This document shows, in pieces, positions 22,601 to 31,829 of a DNA stretch of 64,000 bases; within the stretch, counting starts at the first letter, position 1, and each line of letters starts with the position of its first letter. The translations under genes were made by a program, and so were the position numbers. The notes beneath the pieces were generated by a model. The model was not told where the DNA came from, made no database searches, and saw only the letters and a list, made by a program, of their open reading frames with translations. The stretch is taken from positions 1-64,000 of the forward strand of contig JAGYXB010000372.1 in the NCBI GenBank assembly GCA_022495005.1. Direction: 5' to 3'. This DNA comes from Rhyacophila brunnea (taxonomy: Eukaryota; Arthropoda; Insecta; Trichoptera; Rhyacophilidae).

Positions 22601-25600
22601 TTTTTTGACTATTATAATATACTATTGACTTGGATTAGGCATGGTCTAATTGAATCGTATGGTACGTTGTTATGTTCTCTCAATTCTTTTCTATGGTATG
22701 GAAGTATGGACGCTAAACCAAGAGATGTCACGGAGAGTTGAAACTTTCGAGGTGTGGCTGTATAGACGCATCCTCAAAATTCCTTTGACTGACCAGGTGA
22801 CAAATGTTGAAGTTCTGAGAAGTTCTGCATAGGATCAACGCCATGAAACTACAGTACCTCGGCCACATTATGAGAGGACAAAGGTACAGCATTCCCCAAC
22901 TTGTCATTCAAGAAAAGATCAATGGTAAGCGTAGCAGAGGACGGCGCCGCATCTTAGTTCATTGACAAAAAATACGTTTAACTGACAATGTTTAGCGTGT
23001 ACTATTTATGCTGGATATCCACAGCCTACCTCCATCCTTTGCCGCTGATAAATATACATAGTGCCCGAGAATACCAAAAGGTGAAACTAGGATCGATAAA
23101 ACCGATTCATAATTTATAAAAATACAAGATTGATATTGCAAAATTACTTTTACCGATTTCGACGAGATGTTTATTATTAATTTAACCGCGTTACACATTT
23201 ACAGATTGTCAAGCGACGTTTTAATATGAATTGCGTTGTGAATGCCATCCGTTGATATAACCTTTAACCTAAACACGAATTGAAACAGGTATAATGTAAA
23301 GTCACGTTTCATTGTGAAAACCGTGAACCAAACGATTGAATCCTGTCGATCAATTAACAACTAAGAAGAAAATCCTTTTTATATACAGATGTAGTATTTA
23401 TATATGAAAATTAAACTAATCATTAACATGTTGACCAGTTAGTGGAAAGTCAATATTGACAGATAAAAAAAGTCAGAATTATTGAGATATTCATTTCCAC
23501 AGAACAGATTAATACGTAAAGGATTATCAAAAATGAAATATGTTGATTGTGTCATGAGCGTCATCGCTGTATGAAATAATGGGTCTGTTTCAAGTTGCCC
23601 TAAAGCTTAACGCTTTCGCTGCTGAATAGATAATGAGATTTTAATTGCCCCCTTTAAAATGCACGTTAATTACATCGATCGGCCGCCTGGTCATTACGCA
23701 CCGTGTGCGTCTTCCGCGTCCAAAGTATTAATATGCAAAATTTCGACGGCAAATGGTCATTCGGTTTAAGTTCTCGTGTTAACTGTATTTTAGACGAATT
23801 CAAATGCAAATCTTTACAAAGACTATTCCATGTGGTGCCAGAAGAAAGTCCAAGTTCTTCAGAACGACATGTAATAATTTTAAATATTTTTTTTATTCAA
23901 CGAAAATTTCACAAGGTCTAAGAATGTAACACTATTTTTATTGAACTTTATTCAAGGTACAACAAAAAATCTTGTGACCTACTACTGAATACCTACTTTG
24001 ATTTAAAAATACAAAAGCCAATTGCCAATAGTAACTCAATTTGGAAAGCGTTTCAGAAAGTTTTGTACGAGCCATTAGTTAAAATTTGTCACAATTAGAC
24101 AGGATGCCTATAGCATCGTGGTCGATGTGCATGGGCGTAAATCCCGAGAGACGCAGGTTCGATCCTGCTGGGTGTCGTATTTTTATCAAAAAAGATTTTT
24201 TCTATTGGTTATAATATATTTTCTCAGAAGTGTTTTCAAAATATTCTTGCAATAAATGCTATATTTTAACAGCGCCTCTCTTGCTGCTGTTAAAATATAG
24301 CACTTATTGCAACAATTACAAACATCTTATTGTAATTATTGTTATAATAAGTGCTAATACTTTGATACAGACCTACCCTAAGTTTGATAATATTTATCAC
24401 TTTATCACCTTAGCGGTCGATAAGTATAGTTTTATGTATGTAATAATTGATTGTTCTGCTCCACAATATAACTCCATGTGTATATAAAAGGTTTTTTTCA
24501 ACAAAACTTGAAAACTATAATGTAATTATTATAATGTATTTATATCAATTTGGCAAAACGTCGCTTGGTCCATAAATGAGTAACGCCCTCAAATTAAAAG
24601 GCAACACAAACCTTGCTGTCCATAATAACCTTGTTGCGCCTGAGTCTGGGCCTGTTGAGGAAACCACTGCTGCTGCTGGGGCTGCCCTTGCTGGAACTGT
24701 CCGCCCATTCCCACTCCGCCGGAATTAACCCCTACTCCACCCGTGTTAACCCCCACGCCGCCCATGGCATTGAACCCTTGAACACCCATTCCGCCGAGTG
24801 GATTCTGCCGCCCGTCGACTCCCACCATGCCCTGCCCCATCATGTTGGGGTTGCACTGCGGATTGTTGTTCTGACCGCCCGGCACCTGACCCATCATCGG
24901 CATCATCGGGGCGCCGATCGGCGTCGACGATTGGATCCCGCCCGCCATGTTGAGCTGCTGATTCATCGGTCCCATCATTGTGCCCATCGGCGAAATGCTG
25001 GGGCCGCCGTACATCTGGTTGGGCATCCCCGGCACGTTGGGTACCTGAAGAAATGCATTCAAATTCAAACAATTTGGACTAATTAAAAAAAATTGTTTAT
25101 GTATTAAACTATTAGCAAGCGCAAGTATGTTAATATTAAAATTTGGAGATATCTCACTCAACTGGAAATCAAGGTAAGTACTAATTACTGGTATCTTGAT
25201 TCAAACCGCTAAACGCCAACCTTCTATGCATTCAGCGAGTTATCTCGCTGTATGAGGCCGTGATCGACAGTCCGCACATACAAATTTCGTGAGTTATCTC
25301 GTCCTACTTTAAGCTCAAATTACTAGCAACTGTCGATTGATTTGCATTATCTAAAAAATTAAATACATAGTGACATCTGTTTTCATTCAACGTTTCAACA
25401 TTCAACATGTGTCGTTAAAAATATGAAGCCTGTCATATATTGCCATAGTAATATCGTGAGACATAGAAAAAATTAACAACATTTCGTAAAAGCGCCTCAG
25501 TTACATGACTATTAGTTCATTTCATCATAATTAGGCGGATAAAAATTGGTATAGCACATTTTTTCTAGATTTTTTCTATGGTATGTATCTTATTTATTCA

Positions 25601-28600
25601 GAGCACAGCACATAGTATGGAATTACAGTGATGAAACTTTTTCATTTCACGACGCCATTAGTGCATAAAGATTCTTTCACTGCGTGACCCTTAAAAATTT
25701 GTATGTTCTGAATAGTCGATTGAAAATTTTCCCTTCATTACCAGTTTGAGACCTTTTTTCAGCATCTCTGTGCTGCCAATCAAAAGTGTCCCTAACAGAA
25801 TCACACGAAAGAGATTTTCTCAATGTCAATGGCACAGGAACAATATGAGTGAGCAGCTTGGAGATGCCTTCATCCAGCAGTGGATTGATTCAGGCTAACG
25901 ATGATATACAAAATGTTTAACTAAAGGTTGCAACTAATTATTATAGTGACCAACTCGCAACGTCAATTTGTTATTATGCATGTGATCTTACAAAACTATT
26001 ATTATAAGACTCACTTGTGCGTTGACTTTGTTTTTTCTCGGTCTACGCCCTCGCGCTCTCCCTCTTCCAATGCCACTCGGACTGTGATCCAACGAAGCAG
26101 AATCCAAACCCTGGAAATAAATATGTCAGTTTAAAGACAACCAAAAAATATTGGTCCTTACATCACCACGTTCACGAAATAAATTATCGATGATTGTATT
26201 TACCGGTTTTTCTGGTGGAGGCTCCAAGTCTTCGGGAGGGAGTGGCAGTGGTTCAAGGTAGTAGCTGGTCGGTTTCACCAGACAATGCGTATGGTATCTT
26301 AACAATCTGGAATAATTCGTACAAAATGGTACTTATTCGACATAAATTAATAACCATTATGACTGCTTATTCTGCAAACTGGATAATTCCATTTGGGCAA
26401 TTTGTTCAGGAAGGAGAAAAAACTTAATAATTTAACTATAGGGCGGAATTTAACAATTCCAAAAATACACTTGGAAATTATTTTTTTTACAAATAAGCTG
26501 GACTATGAATTAATACAATATTTTAGCTTCCTAGTCGATTAGTTGATAATAAGATTTCGGGGATTATAAACTGGGTTTTACTGTAAACATCATTTTACTT
26601 TACTCACTTGTGTGTGTGTTCATAGGTGAGAGGTTTCCTGTCCATTTTGGTGGCGCCGAACCATGCCCATGAAAGTGGCGCCGGCACTCGACCACCTTCC
26701 ACGATCTCCCAAGCTGAAACACGCTGTTTGTCAAACAGGCGTAAGCCCTGTAATCAGTACAAGTAATCAACCTTTCAACAACTCATGCAGGGATTTTTAA
26801 GTCCCTGCATCCACACACTATAATACAAAACACGATCAATGAATCAATGAAGCTGATCTTTTCTACTCGGAGTTGTTGATATCAATCAGTCTGGAATCAT
26901 ATGTCGATAATTCACAATTCCTGCCTGGTTAGCACTTTAGCATGTTTCTGTTATTTGCATTGGTCCAAATTAACACGGAAGCCATTCCACACACCAAGTG
27001 GTTATCGGCGCGGCTATCAACGATTATCTCAAATAATTGGTAAATTCGTAGTACAGTGGAAATTTAGGTTGGTAGACATGTCCGTCAAATTCGGGTATGG
27101 TCGTGCTGGTGTGTCTACCCGAACCTCAAAGTTTTATATTGAAAGGTCAAACATATCAACATAACCTACAATTTTATTATGTAGCCATGTCATTACGATT
27201 GCAGCATGTAGTAAAACAAATATTATGTTACTACTAGTCACTCGATATTCGACAGCTCGCGGGGATCTATAAATTACGGCGGCCGTGACATAATTATTTT
27301 TCAAAACAGTTGCATCTTGCATCTCTACTCTTAATATATAATTGACATACTCTATCTCGCTCTAAAAGTTAACACAGGCAAGAGAGGAGCTGTTAAAAGA
27401 TAGCACTTTTTGGCAGTTCAAACAGTTTAACTTATTGTAATAATTAACAGCTTCCATTGCAATTACATGCTGACATTCAAATTTTGGGTACAAGTCGGTT
27501 ATGTGGAATACAGCGGCAAACATATTTTGAAAATAGCCGATATACTGGGTTATTTGTTAGTTTGGATTAGTTTAGGTTAGGTTTAGTTAGCTTACAATTA
27601 TCAAAACAAATACACAATTATAAGCAATGATCCCATAGCACAGTATGTATGGGACTCACCATCTATGATCAAGCGATGATATAAAAAAATCGTCATACTC
27701 AAACATTGACATCAATGAATCTGAAGTTAGGTATTTATCGGTGACTCATGTGCACAATTCCTGATATCAGTGAAATAATCTAATCCAAGGCATCACAATA
27801 TTTATATTAAAAAAATTGTACCATTGGCAGGTTACATGTAAATTATACATAAAACATTTCACCGTGGCACAGTTCGCCGTGAGCATTCTTATCGGAAAGA
27901 GATGACCGTATACTACGTCTCCAATTTTATTAGATTCTATATGATTTAATTATCACTTTGGCAAAATTCATGAATTCAAGAATGAAAACCTAACCTAACC
28001 TAACAAATAATCCAGTATATCGGCCAAGTTCAAAATTTGTTTGCTGCTGTCTTCCTGTAAAGTGTAAACCGGCAAGAACCGTGTTTTATTTAGACTTGAA
28101 TTTTATGTCAGTACTATACGATCCACGGTGGCCGCGCGGCTTAAGCGTTGGACTATCACGTTGTGGGTCCCAGGTTCGAATCCTGGGTCTGGCAAGTACA
28201 CATATTGTTTTTCAATTTGTGTGTGAGTCAGGGTATGGACCTAATAGGTTGAGCAAGTGGCTGACATCCATTTCTCGTAAAAACAAAATCTGTTAATACA
28301 AACCTCTACTCTGTGGAGGCCCATATGATCTTATTAGGATCGGACATGGTAGGAAAAAAAAAAAAAAATGCGACATAAAGAGGTTGGACGGTCTTTAATA
28401 TAAGGCCATATATTTCCAAAACAACATTTTACGGTGCAGTGTGATACGGCGAACTGCATACATACAAGTTTCCGGACACGTGTTGAATACTGTACCCTGT
28501 TTAATTGACTGTAAAATTTTGTAGAAAAACCACGACACCATCTAGTAAACAATTATCAAAGTAGTATGCCATTATTGTAAGCGGTGATTCCATGAGAAAT

Positions 28601-31600
28601 CGAATAACAATTTTAAAATATGACATACGTTGCACCATCTATGATCCATAGATGACATAAAAATTCTGTGTTTCCTATCGGATACATTACTTAATCTAAT
28701 AATAGTAAATGTAAGTGTATATAATAAAAATTAGCATTAGTTTTTATGACCTGTTTTTTGTCTATGCTGTCAAATCCGGCGATCTTATTCCCTTTTGTGT
28801 CAGTCAAACACCCAATGGAACCGCTAGCAATGACCTGAAAAATTAATTAATCCATTTTCAAAATGACATAAAATACCACCGTTAAATACATTTCGGTACA
28901 CATAGGGGAGTCACCTTAGCCTTCTCAGTGTTAAGACTTTCATATTACTCATATTTGTTCACAGTGCTCCGTGCCAACCAGTGGCGAAGGGTGGAGGTAG
29001 GCTGTCAAGATTCGACATAAATAGTGCACACTAAACTTTGCCAGAGTGTATTTGTTTTCATTGAACCAAGACTACAGTGTGTATATAGTGTTTGTTAGTT
29101 TTTAAAATTCAATAGGTAACTGAGGACTAGATAAGAGGTATTGTTGTTTTTATTTAATAAAAACAACAATACAATGCAGTTCCACCATGAATTGACAGTT
29201 AACAAAATAAAATAAATTAGATAAGAGGTAACTGAATGTTATCCAATCACAGTCGACTGATGACCCGTAACTGTTGGTCGCCTGGACTTGCGACAATAAC
29301 TGAGGATTTGAGGTAGGAGTGAAATATAGGAATAAAGCGACCATAATTGGCCCAACTAAATATGTTAATTAATTTTGTAACAAATAGACATGCTTTCCAT
29401 GTATGGAAACGTACAATGATGTCTCTTCACTTACATTATAAAACAGAAAATTTAGTAAAAAAAAAAAGCTCTGCGTACTTCAACAGTAATCTTAGGCAAT
29501 GGCAGTAGTTGTCGGACACAGTTCATTTCGGGACTCTGTCTCTCTCCGACCTCCTTCTTTAGTTTCTTCATGAGATTCTGATACTGCTTTTTGTTTTCGT
29601 CTCCTGATTGGTTGGCTCCCCCGCTGCTGTCGCTCGCCAGGGTCCAGTGCACCAGCGTGCCGAGCATGTCGATCACCGTCGTGAACAGGGACCTAGAAGA
29701 ACGGACATTTTAAAGATGATGACGGTAAGGGATGAAACTACGAGGGCTTAGGAATACCAGTAGCAAAGCCTCATCGAAAAATTTATCATATTGACAAATA
29801 TATTAAATTTTCTAAACAGCCTGCCTTCTCGGAATTGGGTAGCCTCGCTCTAGGCAGGTAATTTTTGTTACAAGTTTTAAGCCAATTTGTACACACAAAA
29901 ATGAAACTTAATATTAGAGATGTTGCAGCTGACTTCGCTTATTTGGCAGCTGGTTCTGGCTTTTTTTCGGAAGGCGCCCAATATATAGCCTATGACTACT
30001 TACATTTATTTACTTTATTAACTACAATCTGATCAATTATGTAAATGTTAATTGACATCATGAGAAAAGACACTGTGTCATAATGACACAAGTATTTTTA
30101 CTGCCATCTTTTCAGGCTTAGATCCCTAACATACACCGAATTCTTAATTTCCAAACTTCATACGGCATGTAGGCCTTTAAATAATGCCAACTTACGCGTT
30201 ATTGTTGTAATCAATTACGCCGTAGGAGATCAACTGCTCGAGCAGAATGGCCCAGTCGGTGGTTACAGTCATGTTACGCTGCGTGGTGTCGAACATTCCA
30301 CCCAGAAGAGAGAACCGCAACTGGAGGGCATCCACCATCTGCTCTCTGGTCGGATAGTCTTCGATTGTTCCCATTCTTTCCTGAAACGTTTACACACGTT
30401 TTGTTAGTAACAAAAAATCAAAGGAAACATATGAGGCTACTATTTCTAAACCCGGCTCATTCCAATATTGTCGAAAAATGAACCTTGAATGTCATTTTGT
30501 AAAGAAAAATACATTTTAAAAGTATTTTTAGGTAGCAATCTCAAACCCGGCTTCATTACATACAAAATATCATTCCAAAATAATGTGAAACTTTCAAATG
30601 TGGTTTATTCCACAATCATTTAGTTTCAAAGACGGCCTTAGCACCTTAGCCAATGGGAGCTGAGTTTGGGGTCAGGTGGTTAATAGTGTCCAGTGTCCGG
30701 TACAATTTGTATGACAATTGTGTTGTGACCACTCCTCATAAAAGAGTTTTTTGATTAATTGAAGCAGTTATTTGTATAAATAAACATAATGGACGTTACT
30801 GTTTTATCTGTTATAGTATTAAAAGCTAGAAAAAGGGAAAGGAAACCAGAAAAATGGCAAAGACATGAAGCCAAAAAACTTCGGAGTATACCTAAATGTC
30901 ATCAAAATTTAATTTTTATTTTGTTATTTAACCCTTTTACTCCCACGGGGCCGATATTTCGGCCCACCATACCTATGCGAAAACTCCATCTGGAGCCAAA
31001 CCAAATTTACGATTTATTCCAAATTTTTTCCCGTCATATTTCGTCTCATGTAGACAAAGCATTATATTCACTCTGTGTTGGGCATGACTAATATTTATTT
31101 TAGTGCCGCACTTGTTTATAATTTGGCATACCCTAATAAGTAATAACTCACAAGTCATAATTGCTCTTGCTGTCGAACTCGAGACCAAAGAGGGTCATAA
31201 AAATAATAAAACATTATTTTTATGACACATTTTAAATTCTGATATTTCTTTTAGTTGTTTTATGATTCATATATCACATTACAGAATGAGTTTTGTAATT
31301 TTTGAACTAACAATGGATGCCACTGTACTTTTTGTAAGATGGTGAAAAAATACACATATATAAATATTATTATAAATGATTTATTGCTTTGAGACTTATT
31401 TTTTGAAATTACTTCATTCCCATATCAGTTAGTCGTCGATACTGTATCGAATTCTCTTGCGATTTCGTGAATTGAATAATATTCTTGAATACCTTGAACA
31501 CTATACGATTTTTTTTGATTACTTTATAAAATTCTATTTCATAGATAAATAATAATTTGTTTATTTTTTTTTCTGTTACTACATAAGGATAGATTATATT

Positions 31601-31821
31601 ATAAAATTTGATAAATCAATTATAAATAAAAAAATGTTGTCACACTTGTTTTGTTGTTCAAACATAGTTTTATCCGTTCATTTCTAAATAAATATTGATA
31701 CATTATTTTTTTCTTTTGTTTTATTGATGTAAACTATCAATATTATTACTTACTAGCTGAGCCAGCTGGCTCTCGCCAGTCTGTCTCGCTAGGTCTTGCA
31801 GACAGCTTTTCATCATAGTGA
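13481..31821 (-). CDS. MED12: MED12 (Mediator kinase-module subunit), 3' part, 14 exons
   Basis: MED12 (kohtalo in Drosophila) is a nuclear protein that joins CDK8, cyclin C and MED13 in the Mediator kinase module and activates the kinase. I assembled 14 exons by reading GT-AG boundaries on the minus strand: 31754-31821, 30196-30380, 29479-29692, 28751-28834, 26608-26747, 26204-26297, 26015-26110, 24612-25044, 20450-20699, 18800-19139, 17703-17981, 16045-16125, 14653-14745 and 13481-13627. Codon phase is consistent at every junction, giving about 833 residues plus a stop. Diagnostic pieces recalled from human MED12 are [16 protein letters not shown] followed by [29 protein letters not shown] and [12 protein letters not shown]. 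The C-terminus is Met/Gly/Gln-rich and ends in polyGln, as in other MED12 proteins. MED12 is usually about 2,000 residues, so more than half (N-terminal) is missing here. Introns run from about 90 bp to 4 kb and are rich in transposons. Confidence 0.93.
13870..13945 (-). repeat. tRNA-like sequence in the last MED12 intron
   Basis: The minus strand reads GCCGGCCGAGTGATAACAT (A-box-like) then TTTCAGGTTCGAATCCTGAG, giving a perfect T-arm-like hairpin. It is probably the head of a tRNA-derived SINE. A closing acceptor stem is not evident. Confidence 0.6.
14229..14480. mobile_element. foldback MITE with TAATGTAACG repeats
   Basis: The arms include TAATGTAACGCGAATT at the left and its inverse AATTCGCGTTACATTA at the right, with outer GTCCAGAC/GTCTGGA words. 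The target duplication is unclear. It lies in a MED12 intron. Confidence 0.72.
14653..14745 (-). CDS. MED12: MED12 exon, 31 codons
   Basis: It encodes [20 protein letters not shown] then [11 protein letters not shown]. The acceptor is CTCATAG and the donor GTAAAT, phase 0 at both ends. The Gln-rich end leads into the polyGln exon. Confidence 0.87.
14900..15979. mobile_element. long TIR element, copy 2, partial, with insertions
   Basis: 14940-14990 and 15767-15979 match copy 1 at 12220-12250 and 12290-12478. The stretch between (15000-15760) is foreign: a block like 8326-8645 and a TA-flanked MITE at 15365-15745. The left terminus is lost. Confidence 0.6.
15365..15745. mobile_element. TA-flanked MITE (TGAGGCGTCTAATT ends)
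   Basis: The inverted ends TGAGGCGTCTAATTACAAAA and TGAGGCGTCTAATTCCAAGA are flanked by TA (15363-15364, 15746-15747), as in Tc1/mariner MITEs. No transposase was recognised. Confidence 0.8.
16045..16125 (-). CDS. MED12: MED12 exon, 27 codons
   Basis: It encodes [20 protein letters not shown] then TRPQYMQ. The acceptor is TTTACAG and the donor GTACGA, phase 0 at both ends. The sequence is short but clearly coding-like, and it preserves the frame between its neighbours. Confidence 0.85.
16263..16872. mobile_element. Harbinger-type MITE
   Basis: The ends AGGCCGGTTCGGATTAGTCG are perfect inverted repeats, continuing with GAGTAATTT. The 3-bp flanks TAA (16260-16262 and 16873-16875) fit PIF/Harbinger insertion. 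An inner palindrome occupies 16468-16679. Confidence 0.85.
16468..16679. repeat. long palindrome, arms about 100 bp
   Basis: The arms run from ATTGTTGTTTTTATTTAATA inward through TTAATCAATAGATTAGGA to GTCCGCCTCAGAGGGA, and back. The centre is near 16575. A short version without the inner part lies at 29140-29217. Confidence 0.8.
16880..17640. other. MED12 intron stretch, nothing recognised
   Basis: This is intronic sequence between MED12 exons. The 75-codon plus-strand ORF at 16931 has no recognisable motif, and no repeat ends were identified. Confidence 0.5.
17703..17981 (-). CDS. MED12: MED12 exon, heptapeptide repeat region
   Basis: After GMGQN come eight consecutive seven-residue units of the form VNQMGQP (variants [35 protein letters not shown]), then a Gly/Ala/Met-rich end and SQQNFQP. 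The DNA shows the matching 21-bp periodicity. The exon is 93 codons, phase 0 at both ends, with acceptor TTCCAG and donor GTAATT. Confidence 0.9.
18023..18573. mobile_element. foldback element (CCAGTGGC ends), copy 1
   Basis: The left arm (CCAGTGGC, then TAGACTGTTAAGATTCGACG and CATTAAACTTTGTTAGTCAT) is mirrored at the right end (to CTACCTCCACCCTTCGCCGC). The arms exceed 200 bp, so almost the entire element can fold back. Related copies are at 22209-23045, 28977-29115 and 62895-63115. It lies in a MED12 intron. Confidence 0.82.
18800..19139 (-). CDS. MED12: MED12 exon, GQM repeat region
   Basis: It starts with tandem GGQMGGQM units, continues through [18 protein letters not shown], and ends in [14 protein letters not shown]. 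The 340 nt complete the split glycine codon and end in phase 0. The acceptor is TTCCAG and the donor GTTAGT. Methionine content is extreme, which is unusual even for Q-rich Mediator tails. Confidence 0.88.
19188..19677. mobile_element. MITE with CTCTCAC ends
   Basis: The ends CTCTCACATCTAAGCTCGTC and CTCTCACTTCTAAACTCGTC (inverse of right) match with few differences over about 27 bases. It is adjacent to a MED12 exon. The 134-codon minus ORF starting at 19794 crosses its edge and is not recognised. Confidence 0.6.
19782..20327. mobile_element. hAT MITE (CAGGGGTAGTCAAC ends)
   Basis: The left end is CAGGGGTAGTCAACTTTTTT with a TACCGCCCAC word; the right end is the inverse of CAGAGGGAGTTAACC with the same word. 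The flanks TTCTACAA and TTCTACAG differ only in the last base. It lies in a MED12 intron. Confidence 0.85.
20450..20699 (-). CDS. MED12: MED12 exon, [17 protein letters not shown] region
   Basis: It encodes [20 protein letters not shown] then [20 protein letters not shown] and ends with Pro/Gln/His-rich sequence. The [11 protein letters not shown] segment looks like a short helix within the disordered tail. The acceptor is TTCCAG. The donor GTATAA is non-optimal but fits the phase of the next exon. Confidence 0.87.
21115..21315 (-). pseudogene. LINE 3' end remnant
   Basis: The DNA is similar to 5500-5640 (ATCACTCTCTTTGCCGGTT against ATTACTCTCTTGGCCAGTT, and the following CGGTTCACAT region), which encodes the LINE C-terminus. 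Frameshifts abound. Confidence 0.55.
21373..21772. repeat. possible long foldback
   Basis: The left GTTAACACGTGCATAGATTTA is mirrored at the right by TAAATCCATGCACATGTAC, with further inverted words inward. The termini and target duplication are not resolved. Confidence 0.45.
22005..22150 (+). pseudogene. LINE 3' end remnant
   Basis: The plus-strand translation gives [20 protein letters not shown] followed by an EGKGRARR-like basic stretch, the usual sequence upstream of the LINE C-terminus. It is broken by a stop and shifts. Confidence 0.6.
22209..23045. mobile_element. foldback element (CCAGTGGCG ends), copy 2, with LINE insert
   Basis: The left arm from 22209 and the right arm ending near 23045 match copy 1. 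Relative to copy 1, about 50 bases between TCTAATTGAAT and TTAGTTCA are replaced by a LINE fragment at 22650-22966. Confidence 0.78.
22650..22966 (+). pseudogene. LINE endonuclease/reverse-transcriptase fragment
   Basis: It reads [40 protein letters not shown], then after a frameshift [16 protein letters not shown] and [10 protein letters not shown]. These are the words after the reverse transcriptase palm in common insect RTE/CR1-like elements (GMEVWTL, WLYRRILRI, YLGHIMR). Confidence 0.82.
23930..24245 (+). repeat. tRNA-bearing repeat family 2, second copy
   Basis: It shares TACCTACTTTGATTTAAAAA, TTAGTTAAAATTTGTCACAA and the GGGTGTCGTATTTTT end with the other copies. The tRNA-like part is at about 24103-24178 with a GGTTCGATCC B box. 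Confidence 0.72.
24247..24355. repeat. three-armed alternative hairpins
   Basis: Arm 24247-24273 pairs with 24286-24312 at 26 of 27 positions around a 12-base loop. The second arm's outer part (24299-24320) can instead pair with 24331-24355. The two stems are mutually exclusive. It sits just past a family-2 repeat in a MED12 intron. Confidence 0.75.
24612..25044 (-). CDS. MED12: MED12 exon, low-complexity Met/Gly/Pro/Gln region
   Basis: This is the largest exon found (433 nt). It begins [20 protein letters not shown] and continues as Met/Gly/Pro-rich sequence. A run of GGVGVN-type repeats leads to a Gln-rich end with [18 protein letters not shown]. The acceptor is CTTCAG and the donor GTTTGT. 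Its base composition is far more GC-rich than the surrounding introns. The region is expected to be disordered. One base is left for the next exon. Confidence 0.88.
25862..25912 (+). repeat. LINE 3' tail relic
   Basis: CCTTCATCCAGCAGTGGATT followed by GATTCAGGCTAACGATGATA is the non-coding and C-terminal end of the LINE also seen at 47580 and in the 32.4-35.1 kb array. Confidence 0.65.
26015..26110 (-). CDS. MED12: MED12 exon, basic linker
   Basis: These 32 codons contain [20 protein letters not shown], an Arg/Lys-rich stretch that could serve as a nuclear localisation signal. It sits where vertebrate MED12 carries its basic KKKSTKGKKR segment. The acceptor is TTCCAG and the donor GTGAGT. 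Confidence 0.85.
26204..26297 (-). CDS. MED12: MED12 exon, [12 protein letters not shown] segment
   Basis: It contains [20 protein letters not shown] followed by [11 protein letters not shown]. This matches the YHTH...[16 protein letters not shown] signature of animal MED12. One base completes the split lysine codon, and 31 codons follow. The donor is GTAAAT. Confidence 0.95.
26608..26747 (-). CDS. MED12: MED12 exon, SWAWFG segment
   Basis: It encodes [20 protein letters not shown] then [19 protein letters not shown]. This corresponds to [25 protein letters not shown] of vertebrate MED12. The acceptor is ATTACAG and the donor GTGAGT. The 140 nt leave two bases for the next exon. Confidence 0.94.
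27830..28490. repeat. composite repeat, copy 2 (holds a SINE)
   Basis: It matches 6115-6475 and 7115-7195. The SINE here (28123-28370) is inserted after TCAGTACTATACGAT, a different site from copy 1. It contains a short CCTAACCTAACCTAAC run near 27990. It lies in a MED12 intron. Confidence 0.72.
28123..28370 (+). repeat. tRNA-derived SINE (family 1), full length
   Basis: The tRNA-like head carries a perfect T-arm hairpin (CCAGG/CCTGG around TTCGAAT). The body ends GGATCGGACATGGT, and the poly-A tail is about 15 bases. Its body shows the uninterrupted TTAA site that is filled in the copy at 6492. Confidence 0.9.
28751..28834 (-). CDS. MED12: MED12 exon, [12 protein letters not shown] segment
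   Basis: This is an exact 28-codon exon containing [19 protein letters not shown], near-identical to the human MED12 segment that directly follows LLPLPK. The acceptor is TTTCAG and the donor GTCATA. It is in phase 0 at both ends. Confidence 0.95.
28977..29115. mobile_element. foldback element (CCAGTGGCG ends), one arm only
   Basis: CCAGTGGCGAAGGGTGGAGG and the following arm to about 29115 match the left arm of the 18023 and 22209 copies. The second arm is absent. Confidence 0.72.
29140..29217. repeat. short palindrome, uninterrupted form of 16468 repeat
   Basis: ATTGTTGTTTTTATTTAATA folds on itself and is followed by the same ACAATGCAGTTCCACCATGA sequence that follows the long palindrome at 16679. 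Confidence 0.68.
29479..29692 (-). CDS. MED12: MED12 exon, LLPLPK segment
   Basis: It encodes [20 protein letters not shown] and, later, [20 protein letters not shown] followed by RQLLPLPK, one of the best conserved stretches of MED12. The 214 nt complete the split codon of the previous exon and end in phase 0. The acceptor is TTCTAG and the donor GTACGC. Confidence 0.95.
30196..30380 (-). CDS. MED12: MED12 exon, [10 protein letters not shown] segment
   Basis: It opens with [20 protein letters not shown] and carries [11 protein letters not shown] then [18 protein letters not shown]. This matches the conserved MED12 region LVGGMFDTVQR...TTEWAMLLLEII. The acceptor is TTTCAG and the donor GTAAGT. 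The exon has 185 nt, starts in phase 0 and leaves two bases for the next exon. Confidence 0.93.
30932..31196. mobile_element. possible piggyBac-type end
   Basis: TTAA (30928-30931) precedes CCCTTTTACTCCCACGGGGC and a palindromic GGGCCGATATTTCGGCCC, a common piggyBac MITE start. I could not find the matching right end, so the extent is a guess. Confidence 0.4.
31754..31821 (-). CDS. MED12: MED12 exon (most 5' exon found)
   Basis: It encodes [21 protein letters not shown]. It ends in a good GTAAGT donor and joins the next exon in phase 0. The proposed acceptor is a weak AAG with a poor pyrimidine tract. The reading frame stays open upstream to about 31917, so the 5' boundary may be wrong. I place it in MED12 by phase, composition and position; I could not recall a matching human segment. 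Confidence 0.55.
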
Positions 31822-31829
31822 CTTGGTGT

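Noticed and set aside
30789..31091. 100-codon plus-strand ORF between MED12 exons
   Set aside because: No domain is recognisable, and it crosses a possible piggyBac-type end, so it is probably chance.
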